From assembly GCA_031277685.1 (NCBI GenBank), contig JAITLV010000246.1, positions 57,516 to 121,515 of the forward strand: DNA of 64,000 nt. The letters run 5' to 3'. Under the pieces are notes generated by a model, which made no database searches, was not told the DNA's origin, and saw only the letters and a program-made list of their open reading frames with translations. Below, one piece after another: positions 27,030 to 37,323 of the stretch. Numbering within the stretch: position 1 is the stretch's first letter; the number at the start of each line of letters is the position of its first letter. Made by a program: the position numbers and the translations under genes. This DNA is from Sphingobacterium sp. GTDB taxonomy: Bacteria > Bacteroidota > Bacteroidia > Sphingobacteriales > Sphingobacteriaceae.

Positions 27030-28331
27030 ATGGAAATTGGAACAAAAACAACGGTAAAGTTAAGTGATGCAGGTGCTTCGAAAGCTTATCTGTTTCCATT
27101 TATTCTGATTGTCAGCCTGTTTTTTTTGTGGGGTATGGCACATAATTTAAATGGTATATTGATCCCCCACTTAAAGAAAGCCTGTCAATTGAACAATAGT
27201 CAGTCGGCACTTGTGGATACCTCGGTTTTCCTGGCTTACTTTATCATGGCATTACCGGCAGGCTATGCACTGCGCAGATGGGGATATAAACGTTCCATTA
27301 TGTTGGGATTGGTCACCTTCGCTGTTGGGGCCTTTTTGTTTATCCCAGCAGCGGATCAGCGGATGTATGAGCTCTTTTTATTGGCTTTATTTATTATCGG
27401 CTGTGGACTGGCTTTGTTGGAAACAGCTGCAAATCCTTATGCGGCGGTACTGGGTAAACCGGAAGCGGCGACACATCGGCTTAACTTGGCAGCTTCCTTT
27501 AATGGATTGGCGGCTATGGTGGCACCGATCATTGGTACAGCCTTTATTCTGTCGGGAACAAGCCATTCCGAAGCTGAGCTGGCAGCGATGACGGATACCA
27601 GCCGATCGGCCTACCTGCTTCAGGAGGCCTCGTCCGTGAAAATGCCCTATTTAATCTTAGGTCTGATCCTGCTGAGCGTGGCACTGCTGTTTGCTTTTGT
27701 AAAACTGCCCGAGATTCAGGGGGAGAAGGCCGTTGGGCAAGCTGAACAAAAATCGGGTTTATTTGCCGTGCTCCGACATAAGCATTTGACATTTGCCGTA
27801 CTGGCGCAGTTTTTCTATGTGGGGGCACAGGTATGCGTGACCAGTTTCTTTATACGTATGGCCCAGCAGGGTGCAGGAGTGGACGAAAAGACTGCCGGTT
27901 ATTTCCTTGGGCTGTATGGCCTGCTCTTTATGGGCGGACGGTTTGTAGGTACTTTTTTGTTGCGTTACACCACGGCCCAGCGCTTATTGGCTATTTACGC
28001 TCTATGCTGTGCGGTCTTGGCCATAGTGGCCATTTCGGGGACAGGCATGCTGATCTTATACGCATTGGGTGGGCTAGGCTTCTTTATGTCCATTATGTTC
28101 CCGACTATTTTTTCCTTAGGTATTGCCGGATTGGGTGACGAAACAAAGCAGGCTTCTTCCTGGCTGATCATGGCCATTGTGGGGGGAGCGGTCTTCCCCT
28201 TCCTGACCGGAAGCATGATCGATGCTGCACAGGACAATACGCAGATCGGATATTGTATACCCTTGCTCTGCTACCTCGTTATCTTGTGGTTTGCACTTAA
28301 AGGTTATAAACCAACAAAAGCAGCCCCATGA
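27030..28331 (+). CDS. MFS sugar transporter, FucP-like
   Basis: 433 residues with about 12 membrane segments. The first segment FILIVSLFFLWGMAHNLNGILIPHLK (residues about 26-50) and the following LVDTSVFLAYFIMALPAGY are characteristic of the L-fucose:proton symporter family, which also holds glucose and galactose carriers of Bacteroidota. ETAANPYAAVLG near residue 131 is another family signature. The neighbouring pathway suggests that it imports a sugar or sugar acid released by the glycan enzymes. Its stop overlaps the ATG at 28328 of the next gene (ATGA), linking the CoA-transferase operon to the second glycosidase block. Confidence 0.9.
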   Translation: MEIGTKTTVKLSDAGASKAYLFPFILIVSLFFLWGMAHNLNGILIPHLKKACQLNNSQSALVDTSVFLAYFIMALPAGYALRRWGYKRSIMLGLVTFAVGAFLFIPAADQRMYELFLLALFIIGCGLALLETAANPYAAVLGKPEAATHRLNLAASFNGLAAMVAPIIGTAFILSGTSHSEAELAAMTDTSRSAYLLQEASSVKMPYLILGLILLSVALLFAFVKLPEIQGEKAVGQAEQKSGLFAVLRHKHLTFAVLAQFFYVGAQVCVTSFFIRMAQQGAGVDEKTAGYFLGLYGLLFMGGRFVGTFLLRYTTAQRLLAIYALCCAVLAIVAISGTGMLILYALGGLGFFMSIMFPTIFSLGIAGLGDETKQASSWLIMAIVGGAVFPFLTGSMIDAAQDNTQIGYCIPLLCYLVILWFALKGYKPTKAAP

Positions 28332-30514
28332 CCGTTAAAAACAAATCATTGGATATGAAAAAAATTATTTTACTAGTAGCATGTTTCATGGCGACAACGG
28401 TATTGTTCGCACAACATCAGCGGACCTGGATCTGGTATCCCGGTGATTATGAGGTTTGGTTGAGCAACGATATGCAAAATCGTCGGACGGAAAGAGGAAC
28501 TTTTTTTCCACCATTCTGGAAGATGGACAGCCATTATGTGCTTGTTGAATTCAGCAAGGAATTTGACTTGCCCGAAGACGAGGAGATCAGCATTTATGCC
28601 GAAGGCAAATATAATGTGAAGATCAATGGCAAGATGCTGCCTGGGATACCGACGAAAGTGCAGCTCCAAAAAGGAAAACAGAAAATCAATGTCAAAGTCT
28701 ATAATCAGGCTAAAGTCCCAGCCTTATATATTGCTGGTAAAAATGTGTATACCGATAACAGCTGGAACGCGACCTATGAAGATAAAGAATGGATTGACGA
28801 AACAGGGAAAGCCTCCGATCAGTCGGGGACGACTTACGTCAAGGCCGGTTCATGGAATTTTGATGAGGTTACAACGCTACCTTCCGCATTCAAGTTGCCA
28901 ACAAGACCGCAGCAGGCGGTTGCTCAGACGAGGCAGGGAAAAGGTTTTTTGGTGGATTTTGGAAAAAATACCTTTGGCTACCTCATCTTGCAGCAACTCC
29001 AAGGGCAGGGGAAATTAAAGATCTATTATGGCGAATCTAAGGAGGAGGCATTGGCGACCGACCGATGTGAAACGCTCGATCTGTTGGATGTCAGCTTGCA
29101 GCAGCCTGTGGACAGCACGCTCAATTTTTCCAAGGCCTTCCGTTTCGTTTTTCTGGAGCCTGAAGGAACAGTGAAGTTCGATCAGCTCGCCATGCAATAC
29201 GAATACCTGCCGGTTGAAGACCGGGGAACCTTCCGCAGTTCGGATCAGGAATTAAATAAAATATGGGATGTCGCCAAATACACCATGGAGCTTACCTCCC
29301 GGGAATTCTATATTGATGGGATCAAACGCGACCGCTGGATCTGGAGCGGTGATGCTTACCAGTCTTATGCCATGAACTATTATCTGGGATTTGATGCCGA
29401 AACCGTCAAACGCACAATATTGGCCTTACGCGGAAAAGAACCTACGGTAAGTCACATCAATACCATTATGGATTACACCTTCTATTGGTTTTTAAGTATT
29501 TACGATTATTACCGCTATACAGGCGATAAAGAATTTATAGCAGCGGTTTACCCGCGGATGAAAACCTTGATGCAATTTTGTCTCGACAGACGCAATGCGG
29601 ATGGGCTGATGCAGGGATTGGCTGGAGACTGGGTGTTCATTGACTGGGCCGAAGGTTTAAGCAAGCAAGGTGAGGTAAGCTTCGAGCAATTGTTGTTGTG
29701 CCGTAGTCTTGAAACCATGGCGATGTGTGCTGATTTGGTTGGCGAATCAAAGGCACAACAGCAGTATCAACACGAGGCGACCCAACTGAAAGAAAAGCTC
29801 TTTGCCTATTACTGGAACGATCAGAAAAAGGCTTTTGCACACAGCCGGATTGATGGTAAACAAACGGATAATGTTACCCGATATACCAATATGTTTGCGA
29901 TCTTTTTTGATTACCTCAATGAACAGCAGCGTACCGGAATAAAATCCAATGTCTTGCTCAATGATAAGATCCAAAAGATTATGACCCCCTATATGCGTTA
30001 TTATGAGCTGGAAGCACTCTGTGAATTGGGGGAAAAGGATCATGTGATGAAAGAAATAAAAGATTATTGGGGCGGCATGTTAAAGCTAGGCGCGACCACA
30101 TTCTGGGAGGAATATAATCCCGCAAAAAAAGGGGTGGAACACTACGCGATGTATGGTCGGGATTTTGGCAAGAGCCTGTGCCATTCCTGGGGAGCAAGTC
30201 CCATCTATCTGCTGGGCAAATACTACCTGGGGGTGAAACCCACAGCTGCCGGCTATGCCGAGTACGAAATAAAGCCCTATCTGGCCGCACAAGAGTGGAT
30301 GGAAGGTAAAGTACCTACACCGCAGGGGGAAATCGAACTATACGTGTCAAAAAATAAGATTAAAGTAAAATCGCCTATTGGAAAAGGAACCTTAAAGCTG
30401 AAGAGCAAAATAGTTCCCCGTGTGCAACAAGGCCAGGTAAAACATATTTCGGAAAACGACTACGAGCTCGTTTTGGAAAAAGGAATAGCATATGAAGTGG
30501 ATTACAAATATTAA
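28328..30514 (+). CDS. GH78-type alpha-L-rhamnosidase, exported
   Basis: 728 residues from ATG 28328, which overlaps the previous stop. ATG 28355 (MKKIILLVACF) gives a cleaner signal peptide and may be the true start. The N-terminal half has beta-sandwich domains and the C-terminal half an (alpha/alpha)6 barrel. The catalytic motif is DGIKRDRWIWSGD with D330, D335 and D342. These align in spacing with D567, E572 and D579 of Bacillus RhaB, so the general-acid Glu is replaced by Asp (D335). GATTFWEEYNP near 595 supplies the general base. This KRDR variant exists in other Bacteroidota proteins of the family. It may be an active rhamnosidase variant or act on another alpha-L-sugar. Confidence 0.85.
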   Translation: MTVKNKSLDMKKIILLVACFMATTVLFAQHQRTWIWYPGDYEVWLSNDMQNRRTERGTFFPPFWKMDSHYVLVEFSKEFDLPEDEEISIYAEGKYNVKINGKMLPGIPTKVQLQKGKQKINVKVYNQAKVPALYIAGKNVYTDNSWNATYEDKEWIDETGKASDQSGTTYVKAGSWNFDEVTTLPSAFKLPTRPQQAVAQTRQGKGFLVDFGKNTFGYLILQQLQGQGKLKIYYGESKEEALATDRCETLDLLDVSLQQPVDSTLNFSKAFRFVFLEPEGTVKFDQLAMQYEYLPVEDRGTFRSSDQELNKIWDVAKYTMELTSREFYIDGIKRDRWIWSGDAYQSYAMNYYLGFDAETVKRTILALRGKEPTVSHINTIMDYTFYWFLSIYDYYRYTGDKEFIAAVYPRMKTLMQFCLDRRNADGLMQGLAGDWVFIDWAEGLSKQGEVSFEQLLLCRSLETMAMCADLVGESKAQQQYQHEATQLKEKLFAYYWNDQKKAFAHSRIDGKQTDNVTRYTNMFAIFFDYLNEQQRTGIKSNVLLNDKIQKIMTPYMRYYELEALCELGEKDHVMKEIKDYWGGMLKLGATTFWEEYNPAKKGVEHYAMYGRDFGKSLCHSWGASPIYLLGKYYLGVKPTAAGYAEYEIKPYLAAQEWMEGKVPTPQGEIELYVSKNKIKVKSPIGKGTLKLKSKIVPRVQQGQVKHISENDYELVLEKGIAYEVDYKY

Positions 30515-33500
30515 ATCAGCGAAAAGAACGATAACCTTTCCGTGGACGGCTACCTTGTTGTTGTCGCTTGCCCTGACATCGTCACAGGCGCAGACAGTCG
30601 ATGGAAAGCCCGCTGTTATCCCACCGGTGCCGGATGGTAAAATTCCGGAAGCATGGGAAAACCCGATGATTACATCGATCAATCGGGATCCTGCACGTGC
30701 AACAGGTTATTCCTATGCCACCGTGGAAGAAGCTTTAAAGAATGATCGGACGAGCAATAAGCGGATGCTCTTTTTAAATGGGGAATGGGATTTTAAATTT
30801 GTCTTTAAGCCTGCTGATGCACCCAAGGATTTTCACCTGGCCGAGGTAAAAGGCTGGGATAAAATACAGGTTCCCTCCAATTGGGAAATGAAAGGTTATG
30901 ACATTCCCATTTATCGTTCGGCCGTATATCCTTTTTCACCCATTGATCCGCCACGGATCCCGAAAGACTATAATGGCGTAGGTTCCTATCAAAAAACCTT
31001 TGAATTGCCTGAATCCTGGAATGGAATGAATGTCACCCTGCATTTCGGTGGTGTGATTTCAGCCTATCAGTTGTGGATCAATGACAAGTATGTCGGTTAT
31101 GCGGAAGATTCCTGCTTACCTTCTGAATTCAATGCAACACCCTATCTTAAAAAAGGTAAAAATCGGATTTCAGTACAGGTCTTGCGCTGGAGTGATGCTT
31201 CTTATCTTGAAGATCAGGACCATTGGCGCATGAGCGGAATTCACCGGGAGGTGTTTTTAATGGCTGAACCAAAAGTACGGATTGCTGATTTTCATTGGCA
31301 GGCCACGTTGGATGCTGCTTATCAAGATGCCAAATTCTCTTTGCGGCCCAAGATTGATAATTTTTCAGGTGACAGCATCAATGGCTTTAAGCTGAAGGCC
31401 CAGCTTTACGACAGCAATAATCAGCCTATCCTGACCAAACCCTTGGAGAAAGATGCTTCGGCGATCTTTGACGAGATCTATCCACGGTTGGATAATGTCA
31501 AGTTTGGCCTGTTGGAAACAACGGTTAAAAATCCAAAAAAATGGTCGCCGGAGCAGCCCAACCTCTATCGCCTGGTGCTGAGTCTGTATGATCAAGAAAA
31601 CCGCCTGCTGGAGGCGAAAACCTGTCAGGTCGGATTTCGGAGCATTGCATTTTCGCCCAAGGATAGCAAGCTGTTGATCAATGGCAAGACAACTTATCTT
31701 TACGGTGTCAATCGTCATGATCATCATCCCGAACGGGGAAAAGCGTTGACAAGGGAAGACATGGAAGCGGATATCCGTCAGATCAAGCAATTTAATTTTA
31801 ATGCGATCCGCACCTCCCATTACCCCAATGATCCTTATATCTATGAACTCTGTGACCGCTATGGTATCATGGTGATGGATGAAGCGAATATGGAAACCCA
31901 CGGCCTAGGTGGTAAATTGATGAATGATCCCGCTTGGCTGGCGGCACTCAACGAACGTGTGACACGGATGGTCGAACGGGACAAAAACCACCCTTCCATT
32001 ATCATCTGGTCCTTGGGGAATGAATCGGGGCGGGGACCCAATACGGCTTCGATGGCAGCTTGGATCCATGATTTTGATATCACGCGTCCTGTGCATTATG
32101 AACCCGCAATGGGGAGCCACCAGCTACCTGGGTATATAGATCCTTCAGATCCACGTTATCCAAAATCCAACGATCATGCACACCGTATTCAAAATATAAA
32201 AGATCAATATTATGTCGATATCGTGTCCCGTTTTTACCCTGGAATTTTTACCCCTGCGCTCTTGTTGGACCAGGACAATGGGGATCAGCGGCCGATCCTT
32301 TTTGTCGAGTACACCCATTCCATGGGGAACTCTACCGGTAATATTCGTGATTTTTGGGATATCTTCCGTTCCAGGCCACGTTTGATTGGTGGTTTTATCT
32401 GGGATTACAAAGACCAGGCGTTGATCCGTAACGATTCTATTTATGGAAAGGTGCTGGCCTATGGTGGCGATTTCGGTGAAAAAGTACATAATGGCGCATT
32501 CAGTCTCAACGGCATCGTGGATGCCTGGAACAAACCAAAAGCAGCAATGTATGAAAACAAGCGCATTTATCAGCCCGCCGAAATCAATTTGATTGATCCC
32601 GAAAAAATACGGGTAAACGTTAAAAATAGATCGGCTGTGCTTAACCTGAACCACTACAATGCCGTTTTATTGTTTCGTAGCAATGGCCAGCTGGTCAAGG
32701 AAGTGCCGATAGCGGCGATTGATTTAGCCCCAGGTGATTCAACAGCGCTGAGTTTTGCTACCCATCTGCCATTCAAACGCAAGGCAGATCATGAATATCA
32801 GCTGGATATCCAATTCCGCTTACGGGAAGCCACAGACTGGGCCCCAATGGGTTTTGTCGTTTCCTCTTCTCAGCTCAGCTTGCAGGAGCGGCCGAATGTC
32901 CTGCGCAACTTGCCAGCGAAAGGTGGCCGGCTGAACAAGACCGAAAATGCAGAAAATATGCAGATTTCGGGTAAGGAATTTCAGGTGATCTTTGATAAAT
33001 CAACGGGTAGCCTGACCACCTTTACGTATAAGGGCCAGGAAATGGTGAAGGATGCCATTCGACCAAACTTCACACGACCGGCAACCGACAATGACCGACG
33101 GGGCTGGAAGCCGGAGAAAAAATTAAAATACTGGTATGGCCTTCCAAAATTGGTTTCGATAACTGCGGTGGCCAAAGGTCAGGATTATGTCGTAGAGACC
33201 AGGTATGCCCTGTCAGGTGATTCGGCGCATGTGCAGGTTGTGTATACGGTCAAAGATCCGGGTATCGTGTCGGTAGCTTATCAGTTGCAGGTGAAAGCAG
33301 GACTGCCGAATATTCCGAAAGTGGGACTTCAGATGGGGATCAACCCAACATTTGAGGATATTCAATATTATGGTTTGGGACCTATGGAGAACTATTCCGA
33401 TCGCGCCTATGGTTTTGATCTGGGCGTTTATCGTATGGATATCGATCACATGATGGAACATTATCTTTATCCACAAGAAAATGGCAACCGGATGGAAGTG

Positions 33501-33812
33501 CGCTGGATGCACTTAAAAAATAAAAAGGCGGGTTTACTGATTGTGGGCGAGCAACCTTTATCCATGAGTGCATGGCCTTATTCCCAGCAAGCCATTGTTG
33601 ACGCAAAACATTGGTTTAAATTGAAAAAAGAAGATAAGATTACCTTAAATGTGGACCTCAAGCAAATGGGAGTAGGCGGCAATGATACCTGGACAGATGT
33701 GTCGCAGCCTTTGGAAAAATATCAGGTTCCGGCAAAAGACTACAACTATTCCTTTTATTTGATCCCTACAGATCTGAAACAGCAGATGCAGGATTTTATC
33801 CAGTATAATTAA
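30492..33812 (+). CDS. Large GH2 enzyme, LacZ-type beta-galactosidase, exported
   Basis: 1106 residues overlapping the previous gene by 23 bp. After an N-terminal export segment (ATLLLSLALTSSQAQ) come the five LacZ domains: jelly roll (about 95-255), Ig-like, TIM barrel (about 370-660), Ig-like, and the beta-galactosidase small-chain-like domain at the C-terminus (about 815-1095, including YYGLGPMENYSDR). The acid/base is in SLGNESGRG (E511) and the nucleophile in FVEYTHSMGN (E606). This length and architecture favour beta-galactosidase activity, although relatives with other beta-glycosidase activities exist. A signal peptide places it in the periplasm or outside. Confidence 0.92.
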   Translation: MKWITNIKSAKRTITFPWTATLLLSLALTSSQAQTVDGKPAVIPPVPDGKIPEAWENPMITSINRDPARATGYSYATVEEALKNDRTSNKRMLFLNGEWDFKFVFKPADAPKDFHLAEVKGWDKIQVPSNWEMKGYDIPIYRSAVYPFSPIDPPRIPKDYNGVGSYQKTFELPESWNGMNVTLHFGGVISAYQLWINDKYVGYAEDSCLPSEFNATPYLKKGKNRISVQVLRWSDASYLEDQDHWRMSGIHREVFLMAEPKVRIADFHWQATLDAAYQDAKFSLRPKIDNFSGDSINGFKLKAQLYDSNNQPILTKPLEKDASAIFDEIYPRLDNVKFGLLETTVKNPKKWSPEQPNLYRLVLSLYDQENRLLEAKTCQVGFRSIAFSPKDSKLLINGKTTYLYGVNRHDHHPERGKALTREDMEADIRQIKQFNFNAIRTSHYPNDPYIYELCDRYGIMVMDEANMETHGLGGKLMNDPAWLAALNERVTRMVERDKNHPSIIIWSLGNESGRGPNTASMAAWIHDFDITRPVHYEPAMGSHQLPGYIDPSDPRYPKSNDHAHRIQNIKDQYYVDIVSRFYPGIFTPALLLDQDNGDQRPILFVEYTHSMGNSTGNIRDFWDIFRSRPRLIGGFIWDYKDQALIRNDSIYGKVLAYGGDFGEKVHNGAFSLNGIVDAWNKPKAAMYENKRIYQPAEINLIDPEKIRVNVKNRSAVLNLNHYNAVLLFRSNGQLVKEVPIAAIDLAPGDSTALSFATHLPFKRKADHEYQLDIQFRLREATDWAPMGFVVSSSQLSLQERPNVLRNLPAKGGRLNKTENAENMQISGKEFQVIFDKSTGSLTTFTYKGQEMVKDAIRPNFTRPATDNDRRGWKPEKKLKYWYGLPKLVSITAVAKGQDYVVETRYALSGDSAHVQVVYTVKDPGIVSVAYQLQVKAGLPNIPKVGLQMGINPTFEDIQYYGLGPMENYSDRAYGFDLGVYRMDIDHMMEHYLYPQENGNRMEVRWMHLKNKKAGLLIVGEQPLSMSAWPYSQQAIVDAKHWFKLKKEDKITLNVDLKQMGVGGNDTWTDVSQPLEKYQVPAKDYNYSFYLIPTDLKQQMQDFIQYN

Positions 33813-33914
33813 CCGCTCAGCAATGAGCCGATGGAAAAACAAATGAAGAAGTATAATGATATGTTTGATAGCCCAAGCCCCTGCAAAGCGGTCAAGGGCT
33901 TAGAAAAATACAGT

Positions 33915-36900
33915 ATGACGAGGATTAAGCTGTTATTGGGAACAAGTCTTCTTTTGGGCTGTCTGAACAGCAATGCCCAGATAAAGGGTATTCCAGCAAC
34001 ATTGCTACCGTTGGGCCAGCATTCATTTGAACAGGCCAAACCCTGGGTGTTTTGGTACTTCATGCATGCCAGCTATTCCAAAGAAGGCATTGCTGCGGAT
34101 CTGAAAGCCATGGCTGAGAACAATATCGCGGGAGCCTATCTGGCACCGATTAAGGGAAAAACCAATCCGCCGCTTTTCGATCCACCGACGGAATCGCTGA
34201 GCCCCGCATGGTGGGATATGTTCAGGTATATTGTTTCTGAAGCAAAAAAATACAACCTGAAGATCGCCTTATTGCCCAACGACGGTTTTGCTACCGCCGG
34301 AGGACCCTGGATCAGTCCTGAAAAATCAATGCAAAAAGTTGTTTATGCCGATACCCTGGTGGAAAGCCGAGGTGGACAACTGCACAATTTTAAGCTGCCC
34401 CAACCACCCATGGCGGCGGGCTACTACGAAGATATCGCCTTATATGCGATGCCACTGGCGCATTTTCCACGCACCAGCTTTACGGAAAAGGTGCAGGTGT
34501 CCAATAGCTATGGCGAAGATTTAAAACGTCTAGCCGACCGGACGAATAGACAGCATTTTGCCACGGCGGCTCCTGGATGGATCCAATATGCCTTCGATAA
34601 ACCTTTTTCCTGTAATTCATTGAAAATTGAATGGACAGCCTCCAATTATCAGGCGAATAGATTACAGGTTCTAGCCAGCGATGATGGTATTCATTTTCGA
34701 AAAATTACGCAACTGGAATCACCAAGAATGGGCTGGTTGGATTGGGACAACGGTGTCACTCACCTGATTCCACATACTAAAGCCAAATATTTCCGTTTTG
34801 TTTACGATCCTGCCGGCAGCGAACCTGGTGGCGAGGATCTGGATTCGGGTAAATGGAAACCCTCTTTAAAACTAACTGGCATAAGTTTATTTGAAGAGGC
34901 CCAAGTGAATCAGATTGAAGGCAAGACCGGTGAAATCTGGCGCGTGGGCAAGTACTCTGATCCTGCAGCCGTTGCCAAAACGGCAATATGGAACCAACAG
35001 CAGCTTGTGCGGCTACCCAAACCGGATCAGGCCGGACGTGTTGACCTCACATTGCCTGCAGGAAAATGGAAAATTTTGCGTGTTGGACATACGTCTACCG
35101 GACATAAAAATGAAACCGCAGGGGCCGGAAAAGGGCTGGAATGTGATAAGCTGGATGCCAGTACTGTCGCATTTCAGTTTGACCAATGGTTTGGCGCAGC
35201 CAAAAAGCAGGTCGACCCCCAACTTTCTAAAGATGTACTGACGGTATTCCACATTGATTCCTGGGAATGTGGCAGCCAGAACTGGACCCGTAATTTTCCG
35301 GCTGAATTTCTAAAACGCCGGGGCTATGACCTCACCGACTATCTACCCGTTTTAGCCGGTTACTTTGTCAATAGCGTCATGGATTCCGAAGCCTTTTTGC
35401 AGGACTATCGGCAGACCATCAGCGAATTGTTACAGGAGAATAGTTATGGTACACTGCGCCGGAAATCCGACGAATATGGCGTGGAATTTACAGCCGAAGC
35501 CACTGCGCCTGTCATGACAGGAGATGGCCTGGCTCATTTTGCGGCAACAGACCGCCCCATGGGTGAATTTTGGCTGCGAAGTCCATCACACGATAAACCT
35601 GCAGATATTTTGGATGCGATATCTGGAAGCCATATTTACGGTAAGCAGGTCACCATGTCCGAAGCTTTTACGCAGATTCGAGCCCAATGGGATGAGCATC
35701 CGCGGTTGTTGAAAAGCCTACAGGACCGGAATTATGCCTTGGGCATCAATAATCTCGTTTATCACGTATATGTACATAACCCCTGGATGGATCGCAAACC
35801 GGGTATGACCATGGACGGTATCGGAACCTATTTTCAGCGTGACCAAATCTGGTGGAAACCGGGTAAAGAATGGGTGAATTATGCCATCCGTGCGCAGCAG
35901 CTTTTACAGTACGGGGTACCTGTAAGAGACGTAGGCGTGTTTATTGGGGAAGAAATTCCAAGGCGTTCAGTGCTGCCCAGCAGCCTGGTTGATGCGCTCC
36001 CCGGCATTATTGGTACTGCCCGTGTGCAGCGGACGGATTCCCTGTTGGCGAATGTCGGCTTACCCTTGCAAAAAATTGCAGGTGTAACCACCGGAGCCAA
36101 TATGTATAGACCCGAAGATTGGGTGGACCCACTGCGCGGCTATGCCTATGATTCCTTTAATCCGGATGCACTGTGGAATCAAACTAAAGTGAAAGATGGT
36201 CAAGTGATTTTTGCGGATCATATTGCTTATTCCATACTCATTATGCCCGGCAAGACGGCCTTAAATCCTAACGGTAGCCAATACTCATTACGGACCTTGG
36301 ATCGCCTAAAGACCTTAATCAATGAAGGCGCGACGGTACTATTTCAAGATATCCCGCAGACCTGGCGCGGAAAATTGAGCGCTGCCAAAACAAAAGCATA
36401 TCAGGACTTGCTGAGTCAGCTATTTTCAGCGCTAAAACCGTTTCCAAATACCACATTGCAATTCAAACAAATCGGTAAAGGACGCCTGTTGCTGGGAGCT
36501 TATGAAGCCCAGGATTTTAACCCACTAAATATAGCCCCCGATGTGTTGGTCAATCAGGGGGCAAACCCACATATCTCCTGGAACCATCGCCGTTTTGAAG
36601 GTGGTCAGCTGTATTTTGTGGCCAACCAGGACAGCATGGTACAACATGCCTCCCTATCGCTACGCACAAAGGACACCTATGCCTACCGTTATGATCCCGT
36701 TCTGGATAAACTCGCGCCCTTATCGTTTAAAGTACGTAATGATAGGTCTGTCATTGATTTGACATTCGATGCCTATCAATCCAGCTTTATACTGACAAGT
36801 CATACGAAACTTGATCTCCTACAATACCATCGTTCGGCAGCAACTCCTTTGTCAGGCCCCTGGTCGTTTACCCCAGAAGGTTTGAACGATAAGCAGCCCA

Positions 36901-37316
36901 TGCAGCAGCAGGTACCTCAATTTTGGACGACGAGTACGGACAAGGATATTAAATACCATGCAGGCTCAGGAAGCTATGAAACCGAATTAAATATAAAACA
37001 TATTGGTAAAAAACAACGTGCTTACTTGCAATTTTCGGCGGTAGAATCCATGGCTGAAATTTTTGTCAATGAACAGTATGCTGGCGTTGTCTGGACCAAA
37101 CCTTATCAGATCGATGTGACTGATTTTATCCAGAAAGGTGACAATAAGATCAGCGTCAAGGTCTATAACACCTGGGGCAACCGCTTTTGGTACGAAAGAG
37201 AAAATCCAACTGTAGAAAAGAAAATAAAAACGACCGCATCAGACAAGTTCCTGAAAGGCTTGCAGCCTGCAGGTCTGCAGGGGAAAGTGGAGTTACTGTG
37301 GCTAGATGCAAAATAA
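33915..37316 (+). CDS. GH106 alpha-L-rhamnosidase, exported
   Basis: The frame is open from ATG 33831, but the ATG at 33915 starts a good signal peptide (MTRIKLLLGTSLLLGCLNSNAQ), so I take that start; about 1133 residues remain, usual for GH106. Family features: WYFMHASYSKEGIAADLKAMAENNIAGAYLAP near the N-terminus, and FHIDSWECGSQNWT, which holds a probable catalytic Glu (E451), within the barrel. C-terminal galactose-binding-like sandwich domains contain AEIFVNEQYAGVVWTKPYQ. GH106 removes alpha-L-rhamnose from pectic side chains; BT0986 of the RG-II system is a member. It overlaps the GH127 reading frame's upstream region and is part of the same operon. Confidence 0.9.
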   Translation: MTRIKLLLGTSLLLGCLNSNAQIKGIPATLLPLGQHSFEQAKPWVFWYFMHASYSKEGIAADLKAMAENNIAGAYLAPIKGKTNPPLFDPPTESLSPAWWDMFRYIVSEAKKYNLKIALLPNDGFATAGGPWISPEKSMQKVVYADTLVESRGGQLHNFKLPQPPMAAGYYEDIALYAMPLAHFPRTSFTEKVQVSNSYGEDLKRLADRTNRQHFATAAPGWIQYAFDKPFSCNSLKIEWTASNYQANRLQVLASDDGIHFRKITQLESPRMGWLDWDNGVTHLIPHTKAKYFRFVYDPAGSEPGGEDLDSGKWKPSLKLTGISLFEEAQVNQIEGKTGEIWRVGKYSDPAAVAKTAIWNQQQLVRLPKPDQAGRVDLTLPAGKWKILRVGHTSTGHKNETAGAGKGLECDKLDASTVAFQFDQWFGAAKKQVDPQLSKDVLTVFHIDSWECGSQNWTRNFPAEFLKRRGYDLTDYLPVLAGYFVNSVMDSEAFLQDYRQTISELLQENSYGTLRRKSDEYGVEFTAEATAPVMTGDGLAHFAATDRPMGEFWLRSPSHDKPADILDAISGSHIYGKQVTMSEAFTQIRAQWDEHPRLLKSLQDRNYALGINNLVYHVYVHNPWMDRKPGMTMDGIGTYFQRDQIWWKPGKEWVNYAIRAQQLLQYGVPVRDVGVFIGEEIPRRSVLPSSLVDALPGIIGTARVQRTDSLLANVGLPLQKIAGVTTGANMYRPEDWVDPLRGYAYDSFNPDALWNQTKVKDGQVIFADHIAYSILIMPGKTALNPNGSQYSLRTLDRLKTLINEGATVLFQDIPQTWRGKLSAAKTKAYQDLLSQLFSALKPFPNTTLQFKQIGKGRLLLGAYEAQDFNPLNIAPDVLVNQGANPHISWNHRRFEGGQLYFVANQDSMVQHASLSLRTKDTYAYRYDPVLDKLAPLSFKVRNDRSVIDLTFDAYQSSFILTSHTKLDLLQYHRSAATPLSGPWSFTPEGLNDKQPMQQQVPQFWTTSTDKDIKYHAGSGSYETELNIKHIGKKQRAYLQFSAVESMAEIFVNEQYAGVVWTKPYQIDVTDFIQKGDNKISVKVYNTWGNRFWYERENPTVEKKIKTTASDKFLKGLQPAGLQGKVELLWLDAK

Positions 37317-37323
37317 AGAAATC

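Noticed and set aside
33831..33914. 28-codon upstream extension of the GH106 gene
   Set aside because: The extension is hydrophilic and would bury the signal peptide that starts at 33915; treated as untranslated leader.
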